64,000 nucleotides of DNA from Candolleomyces eurysporus (GCA_027579435.1 JANBPK010000806.1:124001-188000), one strand, 5' to 3'; counted from the stretch's first letter, positions 11,117-24,607 are shown. Notes: generated from the sequence alone by a model not told the origin. Made by a program: numbers and translations.

Positions 11117-14100
11117 TCAGGGTATCAAACCGCGACTGCGCAGCAAAGCGGCCCACCTAAGAATGGATGCTGATTTAGAACCTGTGATAACCGCAAAATT
11201 AGGAAGGAGATACTCACTCGTCGCTTTGAGATTCAGTCTCGGCCAGCCGACGCTTCAGTTGCCTAAAGTTCCGAGACTCGTATGAGCCTTCCGTTAGCGG
11301 AGAGGGCAGGTGAAAAAAANCGCACGAGTTTTCTTTACGAAGTTCGTTCCTCGACTCCGTCGCCTGCTTGAGGTCCTTTTGGAGCGCTTCCCAAGCCTCG
11401 TCATCGGGAAGGTTTACGTCGTTGAACAGATCATCAAGCTCTTCGTTGAATGCCTGCATAATTCAAAGCAATTAAGGATACACTGCGATGATAGGATGAG
11501 AAGAGAACCACGAACCTCGTACATAATCTCCTTTTCCGCAGTAGCGTCCGCCAGCAGGCTCTTAACGAGCTCTGTCTGACGCTTTGCATTTTGAAGCTCC
11601 AAACGTACCCGCTCCAGTTCCAAGAGTTTCTAAAGCGCGAGTGAGCAATCTGGAATCACTTGAAACACCAACACCAACCTCTTTAAATTGACCAGCCAGA
11701 TCATGCAAATCCTTGTTCAAGGCCTCCTGGCTCTTAAGAGCCTGTACCAGACCTTCCTCCGCCTCATTCGTAAGGGAATTCAGAGACTGTGAAACCGGTA
11801 GATCGGGAGTCGGGTTCACACTAGCGGCAGAAGACTGTCGATTGAGCGCTCTGGTTGAAAAGTTATCCAGACTCCCAGAACGATCCCGCGATATCGGTGC
11901 GCCCTCAAATACAGCAGCCCGCATGAAGGGAGACTTGGTATCCTGCCGGCGGTTGATCATGAGCCTCATTTCGTCCAGCCTGCGTTGCGCTTCCTTGGTC
12001 TAACAACAATCCATGAGCTATGGTAAGCCGAGAGAATGAAAAAAGGAGATACAGACCATGGGTGGAGCATGCGTTGGCGTCGTTCGGAGACCCTTTTCTG
12101 GAGAAGATGGTCTTGTGGCAGGTTCCTCCGACCCCGAGCGAGTCGTACTCGCCGAGCCAAGCTTTTCCACTTCAAGCCTGATACGCTTCACCGCTCGATA
12201 AGACGACTCAATCTAGAGATTTGTCAACCCTATGAATCTTCTGCAGAATCAGGGAGAAAACTCACATCCTCCTTGGTTGACACAGCCGTTTGAATCAGGC
12301 TGTCTGCTAAATCACACTTGACGGGGTTCGAAGTAACAAGAGGCTTAAGCCGCTTGAACTGTGGTGAGACTTTGCGAGCCGATCCAGTTCGCGTAACCCT
12401 ACTCAGAGGGGAGTTTTTCGCCAAACTCTTCCGTGTTGGCGTTGGCGTCGGTGGGACAGCGGAAGAAGAGGCACGTGCAGAGACCTTTTTCTTGATCGAT
12501 AGCGGTACGACGGTAGAGGGTGTTGCTGTAGAATTGGAGTTAGAGTTTGAGGCGGATGCACGAGGTGTCGCATCAATGTTGCCAGCAGGGGTGGGATGGA
12601 GAGGTTGGCGTCGACTTCTAGGGATACCCGAGACTGCAGTTGAGTGTCGCGAGCGGGATGGCGCTGGAGGATGATCTGAGACTTCATCATCATCGGTTTC
12701 GGACATTTCTTCATCTGTCGACATGGGTTCCAGGGAAACTGAACGTTGTGATGGACTGCGCGTTGGGGGCAACGGTGAAGGAGATCGAGGGCCCAACGGT
12801 CGCCTCTCGGACTGGCGAGATGTCGGTCGGTGATCTGCTGGAGATCCCGGTCGCTTGCTCGGTGACCCAGGCCGTGGGGTTGTTAAATGTCGGTTGAACC
12901 CGTCTATAGAGGCTTGTCTGATAGGTTGCGGAGGCTCCTCTGACAACAGAAATTGGCATACAGCGTACTTGAACAAGATAGAAACCAACCTTCGTAGATA
13001 GTTTCCTCGATGGGCATATCCATATTAAGAGGAGGTAGTGGTTTTCCATGACTCAAACTATTTTTTTCTTGCAAGCTCCAATTGTAGCGCGAGGTTATAG
13101 TCCGAAGAGTCGTTCTTGATAGCTGGTCCTATCGTAGCCTCGTCATCGTCCACGTCGCTGTAATCACTCTGCCACTGTCGCTCAGACGAATGTGACCGGG
13201 TCTTGGACAACGATTTTGACAGTGAAGACAAAGATTGCGATGTGAGCCTCTTTCCCAGAGAACCGACATCCGAGTCATTATCCTGGTCCTGACGGCGCTT
13301 CGACTTGCCACCTTTAGACGACCGAGATCCAAGGAATGACGAAGAATCATCCATGGTAATCGTAGTGGCCGCAGTCGAATTTGACCGATGTGACTTGAGA
13401 AGACTATCAGCAGTGGTGGTAGAATGTGTGTAGATGGAGGAGCGACTAGTGGCCGATTTGGTACGTCGATGGCTATTCATAGTTCCGCTAAAGAAATCGC
13501 CCATAGTAGAAGCAGGCCGACTGTTGAAGATGTTCTTGGAAAGGGCGTCCAGACTAAAGATGGATGCCTTCGACCTTGCTGTAGGTGTGCCAGGGATCGA
13601 ATTCCTCCCAGTCCTGAACTGGAAAAACCCAAACTGGTGAACTATTGCCAGTTAGACACGGAGTAGCCCAAGATTTGTATTGAACTCACTGGTATTCACG
13701 ATTCTTGAAGGGACGCGTTCTATTTGTACGATGTCCTCTTCGCCATCATCCTCAGGGTCGTTCGAGGAAACCGAAAAGCGACATAGACCACCGGAAATAA
13801 TTTGGAGTCGTATGCTGGCGTAGGGAGCAGCCCCAATGCCAAATGGTATTGGATCAGCTGAGCCCATGGGGTCGATGTGTACAACGACCTTGGTCTGTAG
13901 AGCATTCAGAATCGTCCTTCCCATCCAAAATTGGTCATTCACTAACCTTCTTCGGTTCCTGCAAGAACGCCGTCCGCGTGTACACATTGTAGTATGTACG
14001 AGCATATATTGTCCGGTTCGCTCGGTTCTCAACCTCCTGTTCCTCCGAGCACAGAACAACAGACTGGCCAGCTCTGGATCGGTACGTTGCTTGTGCTTGC

Positions 14101-15850
14101 CACAGATTCTCGAGAAACCTCCGTTTGTCGGCTTCCGTCGCCGTCGGGTCCAGATTCGCAGGGGTAGGCGGGTTGACTACCACGAGAGACCTGTATGGTC
14201 GACCTGACCACCTCTCAGTTTGATCAGGCGGTGGATTTTCCAGGTACATATTGATGTCTACGAGAGGTTAAAACGAATAGGACAGATCCATAGCAACCCG
14301 GCTACTTACCTGCGCCCCCAGGGTCGCTAACCACAACGTCCGCGAGGTCCACTACCCCTTTACTCGACATCCCGCTCTTCTTCCTTCCAGTCGGGATACC
14401 CCCAGCCTTGGTCAACTTCTCCAACCCATCAAGCCCCGATAGTGCCCTTCCACCTTTCTCGCCATTCGGCCGTTTGACAACGAGCAGCTTGTCGTCGAAG
14501 AGGAATAGGGTGCAGTGTAGAATGGTCCCCGAGCTACTTCCGGATGGATTTGTGGACACAGACGCCGTATCGCTCATGCCAATAACATCCTCCACATCGA
14601 TACAATCGATAAACTTTCTCGAGTTGGAAAAGAGATCTGGTGGGAACCCGTCGATCGTTGCGCTAAGGCAATAGAAAATAGCGGCGCGCTTAGTTTGCTC
14701 GTCAGTCTCCGCTTGGGCAATCTTGCTCGCAATTTCATCGGCCTCCAAGATCTTCGTGCGCTGAGGGTCGTCAGGATCCATATGCTTGAGCATTGTCCGG
14801 AATAACAGTGTATACCGTGGAATTCGTTGCACCGGCTCCATGAGCAATTCCCTAAGGCCTATTCGGTTTTTGGTATCGGTGGATTGGTATTTGATATGCT
14901 GCATATGGCTTTATCATATGTCAATTGTTAAGAATGAAGAGGATTGTGCTCACGTCGATGTAGGACCCGAATCGTGATGACCGCTTCGATACCTCCCTCT
15001 CGAAGATCTGCTGGGCATCTTCTCGTTTCACGTAATACTGTTTGTATTGCTCGAAGCCTCTCTGATCTTTGAAATGCTTGAGAAGGACGTCGCCTACGCC
15101 ACCGACGAGGGCGGCGCCGTTGGGGGCCATCATCTTCTCGAGATCTGTGAGGAATGCTTCATTGACGGGAAGTAGATTGTCGATATTGCCGAAGAGTGTT
15201 TTTGCCTCGTATGCGGGAAGTATCGCGGTCTCTTTGCTTCGGGCGAAGTTGCGTAGGGGATCAGCATAGTCGTTCTTGAGGATTTGTAGACGCCGGACGT
15301 AAGATCGTTCGCTTGTCACGAGTTCAGTGATAACGGAGGTGAGAGCGGATGTGTCTGTTAGTGCGCGTTGTCGTTGTGCGGCTGAGTCCTATGTAGGGCG
15401 TTTAGCAATGATATCGGGTGCAGGGGCGATAGGCGGAGCTTCGCCGGCCGCGAGCAGCCTGCGCCAGGCGCATCTTGCCGACACGCCACTCGCGCGCTGG
15501 TCCTCACACCTGTGCCCCATGGTCGGAAGAGGTGCGCTCACAAAATTTGAATTCGATGGTTGTCCACTCGACGATAGCATGTTATCATCCTCCGGGAGAG
15601 GGTTGCCAAGGGACAACACGAGGTCCTGTATTTCTGTCGGTTTCGGGGCTCGTTGTCAACGGGATTGCTCAATGTGGCCGGTGCGATAGAGCTCACCGTC
15701 TGGCAATCTCCTGCCATGTTCGGACCCCTCGACGACGACTCCGCAATAGAAGACCCGTTTGGTGATGGATGGCTGGGAGAGGTCGCGGGGCCTGAGCTCG
15801 TCGCCTGTCGCGAGTGGCACTGTCTTGCGTGGGGACGGGTTGAGGGCCAT
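11117..15850 (-). CDS. Large DH-domain (Dbl/RhoGEF) protein with C-terminal coiled coil
   Basis: Fourteen exons: 15850-15697, 15648-15542, 15388-14954, 14898-14310, 14257-13947, 13894-13690, 13641-12990, 12939-12266, 12212-12057, 11999-11679, 11629-11516, 11453-11326, 11262-11218 and 11156-11117; about 1309 residues. The DH domain begins near residue 100 (LTSVITELVTSERSYVRRLQ) and has its CR3 helix near 245 (LRELLMEPVQRIPRYTLLFR). A beta-rich PH-like region follows (ILHCTLFLFDDKLLVVKRP). The middle is Ser/Pro-rich with acidic patches; the last 250 residues are predicted coiled coil. The frame breaks at a T7 run (13061-13067); one base fewer joins the halves. Donor GTCTGT after 12057 is unusual. 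It should activate a Rho-family GTPase. An N at 11320 is intronic. Confidence 0.85.
13058..13067 (-). other. Homopolymer frame break in the DH-domain gene
   Basis: On the minus strand an A7 run is followed directly by TAG, which ends the frame after LELARKK. The same protein clearly continues one frame over (SHGKPLPPLNMDMPIEETIY) up to a normal splice donor at 12989. An A6 run would make the exon continuous, so this is most likely an over-called homopolymer and not a real stop. Confidence 0.75.
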
Positions 15851-16027
15851 GAGGAGGACAAAAATAAGAACAAAAGAGAAAAGGCAAGAGGACTGGAGAG
15901 GCAACCTCCTTCAACCAACGTCACGATCACGTGTGCTCGACGCGGTGCATTCGAGGTCTGCTATTTCGGGAGACGGGGCGTAACCAGGTACGCCTTAGAT
16001 TACATAAGATATCTAGTAGCCGGGCTA

Positions 16028-17467
16028 TTAGCTCCTTCGCCGGGTCTTGCGAGCACGCCCCTCGGCCAGCTCCTCCATCCGTTTCCGCTTCTCCTTCGAG
16101 GGCGACTGTCCGTACGACAGGCGAGGGGGTGGCGACGATGGCGTCGATGCTCGTCCATCTTCCTCCTGATCCTCGCTGGCCTTCTCAGACGCGTCTTCAT
16201 CAGATTCTTGCTCCTCCTCGTTTACCTCAGACGTGCTGTTCGCGATGTAAGACGGCCGTCCAGCAAGAAATAGCAGTATAGACTTACTCCATCCCATCTC
16301 CGTCCGTCAAAAAGTCTTCCTCGCCCTCCTCCTCGCTCGTATCCATCTCGTGTCGTTGGTCGTATGCATCCCAGGCTTGTGCAACCTTTAGCAGCTCATC
16401 CCATCTCTCCTGTTCCGTCATGCGTATCAATTCAATCTCATCCCTCGGTGTATACTCGCGGCACATGGGGCACGGATACTTCTCGTCTTTGTCCGGCAGA
16501 ATGCCTTTCAAGCATTCATTGCAGATCAGATGCTCGCACGGGAACCTGGGGAATGGTGAGTGAGGCTCATCCTACACAGCAAGGAGTACTCACGTCGAGC
16601 ATTTCTTGACTTCCATTTTCTCCAAGCAGATGGCGCACTCTTCATCTTCTCCAAGAGTGTTTGACGATATTAAATCAGAGAACCTGCGTAAAAGCTAGAA
16701 AACACCTCCGAGTCAAGAGCCTTCGCAGATCTGGGAGGTCATATCACCCACTTTGCGCATTCGAATCTCAGAATCCACCTCCATTGGATCAGGTTCTGGA
16801 TCTACGAGGTCCTTTGCCTCCTCCTTAAGCTCTTTCTTCTTCATCTACGGCGCACAGTCAATGGAAGCTCTTTGATATTCAGGGTCGGCTCACCTTGGCT
16901 ATAATGTTGCCCTTCTTTTTGTTGTCCTATGAACGATCAATCAGACACTTCTACTATCCGACGGATTAGCGAAGACATACAGCTTTCAATTCTTTGATCG
17001 TCTTTTTCAGCTTGGAGATAGCAGCAGGCGTGTTGGTCGACCCTGGACGGGTACGACGGCCGGTTGCAGCGGCCTCCTTCTCTTCAGCTAGTTCTTCCTC
17101 TAGATCCTTGTTCCGCTTTCTTAGGCTTTTCAGCTGAGTCCTCAATCCAGATACAGCTTTCTGCATCCTTTCCATACTCTCCTACTTAGCCTATGCGGTC
17201 AACAAAGACCCAGACCCGATGAGGAATGCAACGCACTGTAATTTCCTTGAAGCCATTGTGGCCCTGACTCCCCGAAGAAACACTCTCAGAATCGCTAATA
17301 GAGTCGAGCTCTGGACTTTCAGCTTTCACAGCTCTTCGTGAGCGTACGGATTTTGGCTTGACCATGGTATCAGGTAGAGTGTATTTGACAAGAGCAAGCT
17401 CATGGACGGTGGGAAAGACCATGTTCGAGCGCCGATCATGTTGGCGGGAAGGTCGGGCCGGGCCCAT
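16028..17467 (-). CDS. RING-finger protein with coiled coil
   Basis: Exons 17467-17237, 17181-16981, 16926-16894, 16844-16752, 16694-16594, 16545-16288 and 16235-16028; about 374 residues. A Lys/Arg/Glu-rich coiled coil (LRTQLKSLRKRNKDLEEEL) precedes a C3HC4 RING: ECAICLEKMEVKKCS, then FPCEHLICNECLKGIL, then YPCPMCREYTPRDE. The C-terminus is acidic and then basic. It is probably an E3 ubiquitin ligase; partners and substrates are unknown. The start at 17467 is the first in-frame ATG; an internal ATG before VKPKSVRSRRAVK is an alternative start. The branching-enzyme gene diverges 328 bases away. Confidence 0.85.
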
Positions 17468-17795
17468 TTTGGACTTGAACTTGACGATTCAGCGACCCGT
17501 CGGCGAATCACAGTTTCTCCGATATCTCATGCAAGCACCACCGTGAACCGCCGAAATCCTGGATAGCAGGCGCGATGCCGACCCAAGAAGGTGGTTTGGG
17601 ACTGGTTAGTGGGTTTGGAATGTGGCTGTGACGGGATGTCGAATTACATCATAGACTGCATCTGGCACAGGCACCCCGAAAATCGTAGAGTTCAAGAATC
17701 GGCGCCAGAATGTTCGATTTCACTCCCTCCTTATCACTCGCCACTCACCCCATTCTTTCTTTCTCCCCAACCCCAGGCTCTAGCACCCACTGAAT
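17468..17795. promoter_or_regulatory. Shared upstream region of RING gene and branching enzyme
   Basis: A 328-base region between divergent start codons. It ends in a pyrimidine-rich tract (ccctccttatcactcg onwards) just before the branching-enzyme ATG, as expected for a fungal 5' leader. No specific factor site identified. Confidence 0.5.
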
Positions 17796-20364
17796 ATGCC
17801 CACCAAACCCCTTGATCCCCAGGTCGTCCTCAAAATCGACGGCTACCTCAAGCCTCACATCCCAGCCATCATCCAGCGATACAATTCGTATCGACGATGG
17901 AAGGATCTCATTGAATTACATGAAGGAGGCTACGACAAGTTTACCAAGGGCTACGAGCGATATGGATTTAATGTCGGTCCCAACAACGAGATCGTCTACA
18001 AGGAATGGGCTCCATACGCAGAGGAAGCATATCTGATCGGAGAATTCAGTAAGTCCAAGCTTCGTTCACGGGCTACCATTTTACTCATCGGCTGCGTTGC
18101 GTCGCAGACCAATGGAGCCGTACATCCCATCCTATGCAGAAGAACGAATTCGGCGTATGGGAGATTACAATTCCTCCTTTTCCCTCCGGCGCACCTGGAA
18201 TCCCCCATGACACCAAGATCAAGGTACGGACGAATACCACGTCACTAGAAAAAATATTCTTTTTCTTACCGGGATGCGTATTTCCAGCTTTCTATGGTCC
18301 TGCCTTCCGGCGAGCGAATTGAACGGCTTCCTGCCTGGATTAAACGTGTCACGCAGGATCTAACCGTGTCTCCCGTTTACGATGCCCGTTTCTGGAACCC
18401 GCCCGCCTCCGAGACCTACAAATTTAAGTACCCTCGCCCACCTAAACCCGACAACCTCCGTATCTATGAGGCACATGTCGGCATTGCCACCGCGGAACCC
18501 AGGGTTGGGCAATACAAAGAATTCACTAAGAACGTGCTTCCCCGTATCAAGGATCTCGGGTATAATGCCATCCAGCTAATGGCGGTTATGGAGCACGCTT
18601 ATTATGCATGTGAGTGTATGTTTAGGATGTGCGTGCATATATTGTCTGACGATTCTCTTCTACTACTATTGCTAGCTTTTGGGTATCAAGTGACGAGCTT
18701 CTTTGCTGCGAGCTCCCGATATGGGGAGCCGGAAGATCTCAAGGAGCTGATAGACACGGCTCACCAACTGGGCATCACCGTCCTCCTCGATATCGTGCAC
18801 TCCCATGCATGCAAGAACGTCTTGGATGGTCTGAACGAATTTGATGGCACTGACCACCTTTATTTCCATGAAGGTGGCAAAGGCCGTCATGATCTTTGGG
18901 ACAGCAGGCTGTTTAACTATGGCTCGTACGAGGTCCTCAGGTTCTTGCTGAGCAACCTTCGGTACTGGATGGAAGAATTCCAGTTCGACGGGTTCCGATT
19001 CGACGGTGTTACAAGCGTGATGTACAAGCACCATGGAATTGGGACTGGCTTCTCCGGGGGGTATCACGAGTACTTCGGTGACAACGCAGATGAGGAAGGG
19101 ATCGTCTATCTCATGCTCGTACGTTTACGAACCTATCATTCTATTGTCCAATGCTTACCCCAAGTTACCGCTTAGGCCAATGACGCAATGCATGCACTGT
19201 ATCCCAATACCATCACTATCGCGGAGGACGTCTCTGGTATGGCTTTGCTATGCAAACCTGTCCCCGAAGGTGGTGTCGGATTCGACTACAGGCTTTCGAT
19301 GGCCATACCGGATATGTGGATCAAACTGCTCAAGCACAAGCAAGATGATGAATGGGATATTGGCAACATCGTGTTTACTTTAACCAACCGCAGGGATGGG
19401 GAGAAGAGCATCGCCTATGCTGAGAGTCACGATCAGGCTCTTGTTGGGGATAAGACCCTGGCGTTCTGGCTCATGGACAAGGAAATGTGTAAGTTTGGCC
19501 TTTCGGTAGTCCATCTTGTTGCTGAACGTACACTTTCTAGATACCAATATGTCTACACAGACACCGATGACGCCTGTGATTGCTCGAGGACTCTCTCTTC
19601 ACAAGATGATCAGGTAGATCTCTCTTCCATCGAAGGACCCATGAACTGAGCTCAAAACTTCGTTTCACAGACTCGTAACTCACGCTCTTGGTGGTGAAGG
19701 GTACCTCAACTTCATTGGCAACGAGTTCGGACATCCAGAGGTTAGTTGCTCTCTGTTCCATCGCTTCCCAGTCACCCGCTCACAATCGCTCAGTGGCTCG
19801 ATTTTCCTCGAGACGGTAATAACAACTCCTTCCACTACGCAAGGCGACAATGGAACGTCGTTGATGACGACCTTTTGCGATACAAATTCCTCAACAACTT
19901 CGACCGCGCCATGAACCACACTGCCGCAAAGTATGGTTGGCTTGATTCACCCCAGGTATGCAAAATTCAAGATGATGATCCCCGTTATGAAAGTAAGCTT
20001 ACATCGAAATGAACAGGCATACGTATCGCTGAAGAATGAAAAAGATAAAGTTCTCGTATTTGAACGTGCGGGCTTGCTGTTTGTGTTCAACTTCCACCCG
20101 ACCAACAGCTATACCGATTACCGAGTCGGTGTGGAGGTCGATGGAGATTATCAAATCGTTTTGAGCAGTGACGAGAAGGACTATGGTGGATTCGCCAACA
20201 TCGATGTGAAGACTACCTTCTCCACGACACCTTTGGAGTGGAACGGTCGTAAGAACTTCACTCAGGTACGATCCATGTCTTTCTGTTTGCGACATTTAAA
20301 TTAACACCGCCATGTTTAGGTCTACATTCCTAGCAGAACATGCATCGTCCTTGCCAAAGTTTGA
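17796..20364 (+). CDS. GLC3: 1,4-alpha-glucan (glycogen) branching enzyme
   Basis: Ten exons: 17796-18048, 18108-18223, 18288-18609, 18676-19118, 19176-19488, 19541-19613, 19671-19740, 19794-19955, 20017-20265 and 20320-20364; 681 residues, the usual length. It moves alpha-1,4 glucan chains to alpha-1,6 branch points in cytosolic glycogen. An N-terminal CBM48-like region is followed by a GH13 barrel: [10 protein letters not shown] (region I), [13 protein letters not shown] with the nucleophile Asp, [10 protein letters not shown] with the acid Glu, and [12 protein letters not shown] with the stabilising Asp. An all-beta C-terminal domain closes it. All splice junctions are GT..AG and phase-consistent. 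It converges on LEU2. Confidence 0.97.
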
Positions 20365-20607
20365 AGTATCAAAGAAAAAAATTTAATGCCCCATAGACTA
20401 TAGACTTTCTCTTTCTTCAGCCCAGCTTACAAAAAATATAATCCCGGGATACCTCCAGGCTCGTTGACTTATATCCACAATATGTATAACCCATGTACAT
20501 GAAATTTGGAAGGCGTTTACTGTTTTTACTTTTCAAAAACCCACTCTCCTAGTGATAAACTACATAGAACTGTCCCGATTCATTATATCCTTCTTTCTAC
20601 TCTAAAT

Positions 20608-21987
20608 TCAAGTAAACGATGCCTTCAATATTTCGACAATCTTGTCACCGAGCTCCTTGGTAGTGGATTTACCACCAAGGTCAGCGGTACGGAGACCAAG
20701 CCCACCAGCGTCTTCGCTGTCCAGTGCTTTTCGAACCGATTCCTCGATGGCCTTGGCGGGTTTCTCCAGGCCGAGAGAATATCGGAGGAGCATGGCGGCG
20801 CTGAGGATTGTGCCGATGGGGTTGGCGATACCTTTGCCTGCAATGTCTGGAGCTGAGCCGTGGATGGGTTCGTACAAACCGGAAGTTGGTCTGAAATTGG
20901 GAGAAGAGGGGTCCGAGGGTGCGCCTGCGAGCGATGCGGACGGGAGGAGGCCAAGAGAGCCTGGGATGACGCTTGACTGGTCCGAGAGGCTATAAACGCA
21001 AGTGTCATTAAAATGCTTTGGCACGGTGCAAATAAACGCGTGCTTACATGTCACCAAACAAGTTCTCGGTCAAGATGACACCGTTTAATTTCCTGGGGTT
21101 GGCAACGATGACCATGGCAGCAGAGTCGACGAGATGGTGATCGAATTTGAGTTGAGGATATTCCTTGGTGAGGGTCTCTGTGACTACTCTTCTCCACAAT
21201 CTGGAGCTGGCCAGAACGTTTGCCTTGTCGATGGAGTGAATCTCGAGGGGAGGGTTGGCTGCCAAAGCAATTTGAGCTGCGACCCTGGTGATACGCTCAA
21301 CCTCTGCGACGCTGTATATCATTGTGTCCCAAGCTTCCTCTGGGTTGGGTTCGACATTCTGCTCCTTGCGCTTGCCGAAGTAAGCTCCTCCGATGAGTTC
21401 TCGGATGACGATAAGGTCAGTGCCCTTGGCAATTTCGGGCCGGAGGGGAGAATAGTTGAGGAGGGAGTCGGAAGCAAGGTTTGCTGGACGGATATTGGCG
21501 TACAGGCCCAGGGTTTTTCGGAGCGAGAGCAAACCGACTTCAGGACGGACTTTGGCATCAACGCCCCATTTTGGGCCACCGATGGAACCTGTTTGGGAAA
21601 TGAATTGAGCAATGGTCAGATTGGTCGCACACTGATTTGATTACCCATGAGGATGGCATCGGCCTCTTGGCATGCCTTCAAGGTAGATTCGGGCAGCGGT
21701 TCACCAACGGCATCGATGGCGCATCCGCCGAAAGGATGAGATTCGAGTTTGAGCTCAAAGTCTGGGGAGAGCTCAGAGACGGTCTCGAGAACGCGAACGG
21801 CTTGTTCCACGACCTCCGGGCCTAAGAAGACTCGCTGTTAGCCTCATTGAGATATCGTGTTTCCCGACGAAGGCACAGTACCAATTCCGTCGCCGGGAAG
21901 GACAACAACACGGAAGCTTGGGGGAACTCGATGAGTTTAGCGCGAAGAAAGGGAGAAACAAGGGGTCACTTACGATTTGGCAGACAT
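20608..21987 (-). CDS. LEU2: 3-isopropylmalate dehydrogenase (leucine biosynthesis)
   Basis: Exons 21987-21974 (14 nt), 21916-21882, 21821-21645, 21588-21048 and 20989-20608; 382 residues. It oxidises and decarboxylates 3-isopropylmalate with NAD+ in leucine synthesis. Seen: the N-terminal strand [27 protein letters not shown], the loop [30 protein letters not shown], and the nucleotide-binding [20 protein letters not shown]. The very short first exon encodes only MSAKS. The stop lies 243 bases from that of the convergent branching enzyme, and SPB4 diverges from a 185-base shared upstream region. Confidence 0.97.
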
Positions 21988-22172
21988 CTTGTAGGTTGAA
22001 AGAGAGGATTCAGATGCGAGTCTCCAGCCAGGCTTTTATGAGATTTCAGTGGAGATCGGCATTCGGGAGGAGATCGGCCGACCAATGTCGTAGTAATCTG
22101 GTATCCCCATTTGATCTTCCATCAGGAAACGGACGACTGCATTTTCTTCAGCGCTAAACTCTCCTCAACATT
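21988..22172. promoter_or_regulatory. Compact bidirectional upstream region (LEU2 / SPB4)
   Basis: Only 185 bases separate the two divergent start codons, so both promoters and 5' leaders must share it. I see no clear Leu3 site (CCGG-N2-CCGG) in it. Confidence 0.5.
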
Positions 22173-24607
22173 ATGTCGACGCCGGGCTTTGCTGGACTGT
22201 GGGACTCGTTGCCAACGTCGCTCACACCATGGGTGTAGGTAATGCAAGTCTCTGGGTCGCGATATCTGAGTTCTGATCCCCTCCAGGCTCGACGTTATAC
22301 AGTCGTTGGGATACACCCAAATGACACCTGTTCAAGCCGCGACGATTCCGCTGTTTATGAAGCACAAGGATGTCGTGGTGGAAGCTGTAACAGGCTCTGG
22401 AAAAACACTGGCGTTTGTCGTGCCAATCATAGAGAAGCTGATACGACGGGAGTCTCCCCATCGGCAGAATGAAATCGGAGCGTTGGTCATTAGCCCAACC
22501 AGGTATGCATCATGCTGCGTGAACGTTGTGCTGGGCTGACCTTTGATGTCAGAGAGCTCGCAAGTCAGATACACTCTGTCTTCTCTCTGTTTCTCGATTC
22601 ACAACCCTCGGGCAATGAAGACAGTTCAGAAAGTCGAACCTTTCCACCTCCGCTTCTCCTTGTTTCTTCCGATGAATCGACGCCTGCCCAGGACATCCAA
22701 AGGTTTCTCTCGACAGGCGCGGACATCGTGATAGGTACACCTGGGAGAGTAGAGGAATTTCTGCTGGGAAAGGGACACGATATCGTCGGGGTAAAGGAGC
22801 TAGAGATTCTCGTTCTGGACGAAGCCGACAGGTGTGCTTCATTATCTCTGGCTCATGCATCCCAAGGCTAACAAAGATTCAAGGTTATTGGACTTGGGCT
22901 TTCAGGTCGCTGTGACTCGAATCATTACACACCTTCCAAAGCAAAGAAGAACAGGCCTTTTCAGCGCAACGATGACCGATGCCGACGCTCTTTCCGAGTT
23001 GGTGCGTGTAGGATTAAGGAATCCTGCCCGCGTCGTTGTGAAGGTTCAAGCGAAGAAAATTGGTCTCGGTGGTACCCACGGTCCTATTGAAGAACGTCGG
23101 ATACCAGCCAAGTAAGTTTTCGTTGCCTTTTCCTCACAAAACTTGGTCTTACAGGTGTACCAAGCTTACAAAACTATTACATCAAGTGCAAGACATCGGA
23201 AAAGTTCCTTCAGCTCGTTCGGATATTGAGATATCAGGCAGAACACGAAAAATCTTCTCACTTCATTGTTTACTTTTCGACATGCGCCTGTGTCGACTAC
23301 TTTTACAGGGTAAAGGACGTTATTCAATTATGTGGCTTGTTGCTCACCTTGTTGTAGATCTTGCCTCAGGCTCTCCCATCCTCAACCAAGCTATATTCCT
23401 TGCACGGAAATCTGACACCCTCTACAAGAACCAAAACCTTGGGCGCCTTCTCCTCGTCAATCGCCGACTCTTCTTCTCCCTCTGTGCTACTCGCCACCGA
23501 TGTCGCTGCAAGAGGTTTGGACCTGCCTCATGTAGACGTTGTAGTTCAATTCGACCCCCCNGACCGATACTAAAGCTTTCTCCCATCGTTGTGGTCGTAC
23601 TGCAAGAGCTGGGCGCAGTGGACGAGCCTGGGTACTTCTATGCGACAGAGAAGCCGAATACGTGGGTATGTTCCTTCAAACAAGCTTACTTATTGAGCTC
23701 CCAACTTAACAACCCTTGTTAGACCTCTTGAAAGTTAGGAAAATACCCATACTTCAAAAGCCGAGATTTGTAGAGAACAATGGAACTGTATCTCCGGCTG
23801 CCAACAAGACATCGGATGAAGACCCTGATGATCCTGAGGTTGAGGATTTCCTTCAAACGATACGAAAGTTCGTTCTGAAGGATCGGACATACCACGATCT
23901 GGTGAGAGGCTCTCTCCTTTGGGCTCACAATATCATCTAAAGGGACGATATTCAGGGTGTGAAGGCCTTCGTCTCATTCGTAAAAGCATATTCAAAACAC
24001 GAAGCGTCGTATGTCTTCAGAATCAAAGACCTGGACCTTGTCGGCATCGCAAAATCTTTTGGACTGCTCAGACTACCCGGCATGTTCGAGCTGAAGGACA
24101 TAGATAAAGAAGGTTGGAACGATGCCGAAATTGACGTGGGTTAAACAGCACATGATATACGTGAATTTACTGACTCGACTTTCGAATATCTAGTGGGCTA
24201 CTTACGCGTACAGAGACCAAGCTCAGGAGAGCAAACGTTTAATCGCAATCACTACCGAAAAAGAGAAAAACAAAGCTGCTGCCGCCGAGAGGGCGAAGGA
24301 GAGAGCTAAGAAGAAGAAAGCCAATGCATCGTGGAGTGAGGTCGCCAACAAAAAGGAGCAGCGGTCGAAGAGGAAAGAAAAGAAGGTCGCTAAACAAAAA
24401 TGGTTACGGGCCAATAAGCAGGAGACAGCGGAAACATCTACTGGCGGAACGTCGACAAAACGACCCCGAGATGAAGAGAGTGATGATGCGAGTGATGAAG
24501 ACGACGACGATTGGGACGAATTGGCTCGGGAGGAGAGGATGGCGAAGAAGGTGAAGAAGGGCGAAATTACGCAAAGGGATTTCGATGCCGAATTTACAGA
24601 CCTCTAG
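22173..24607 (+). CDS. SPB4: DEAD-box RNA helicase Spb4/DDX55, 60S ribosome assembly
   Basis: Nine exons: 22173-22234, 22287-22502, 22553-22831, 22884-23111, 23165-23309, 23358-23665, 23723-23901, 23956-24135 and 24194-24607; 669 residues after ignoring the N at 23561 (after a C6 run). Helicase motifs in order: [21 protein letters not shown] (I), PTRELASQI (Ia), IGTPGRV (Ib), LVLDEADR (II), FSATM (III), [14 protein letters not shown] (V) and [10 protein letters not shown] (VI). The C-terminal part has the Spb4 signature [19 protein letters not shown] and a Lys-rich tail ending DFDAEFTDL. Orthologues act in the nucleolus on 27S pre-rRNA. The acceptor before [10 protein letters not shown] is CCAAG, chosen because it matches the family. 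Confidence 0.95.
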
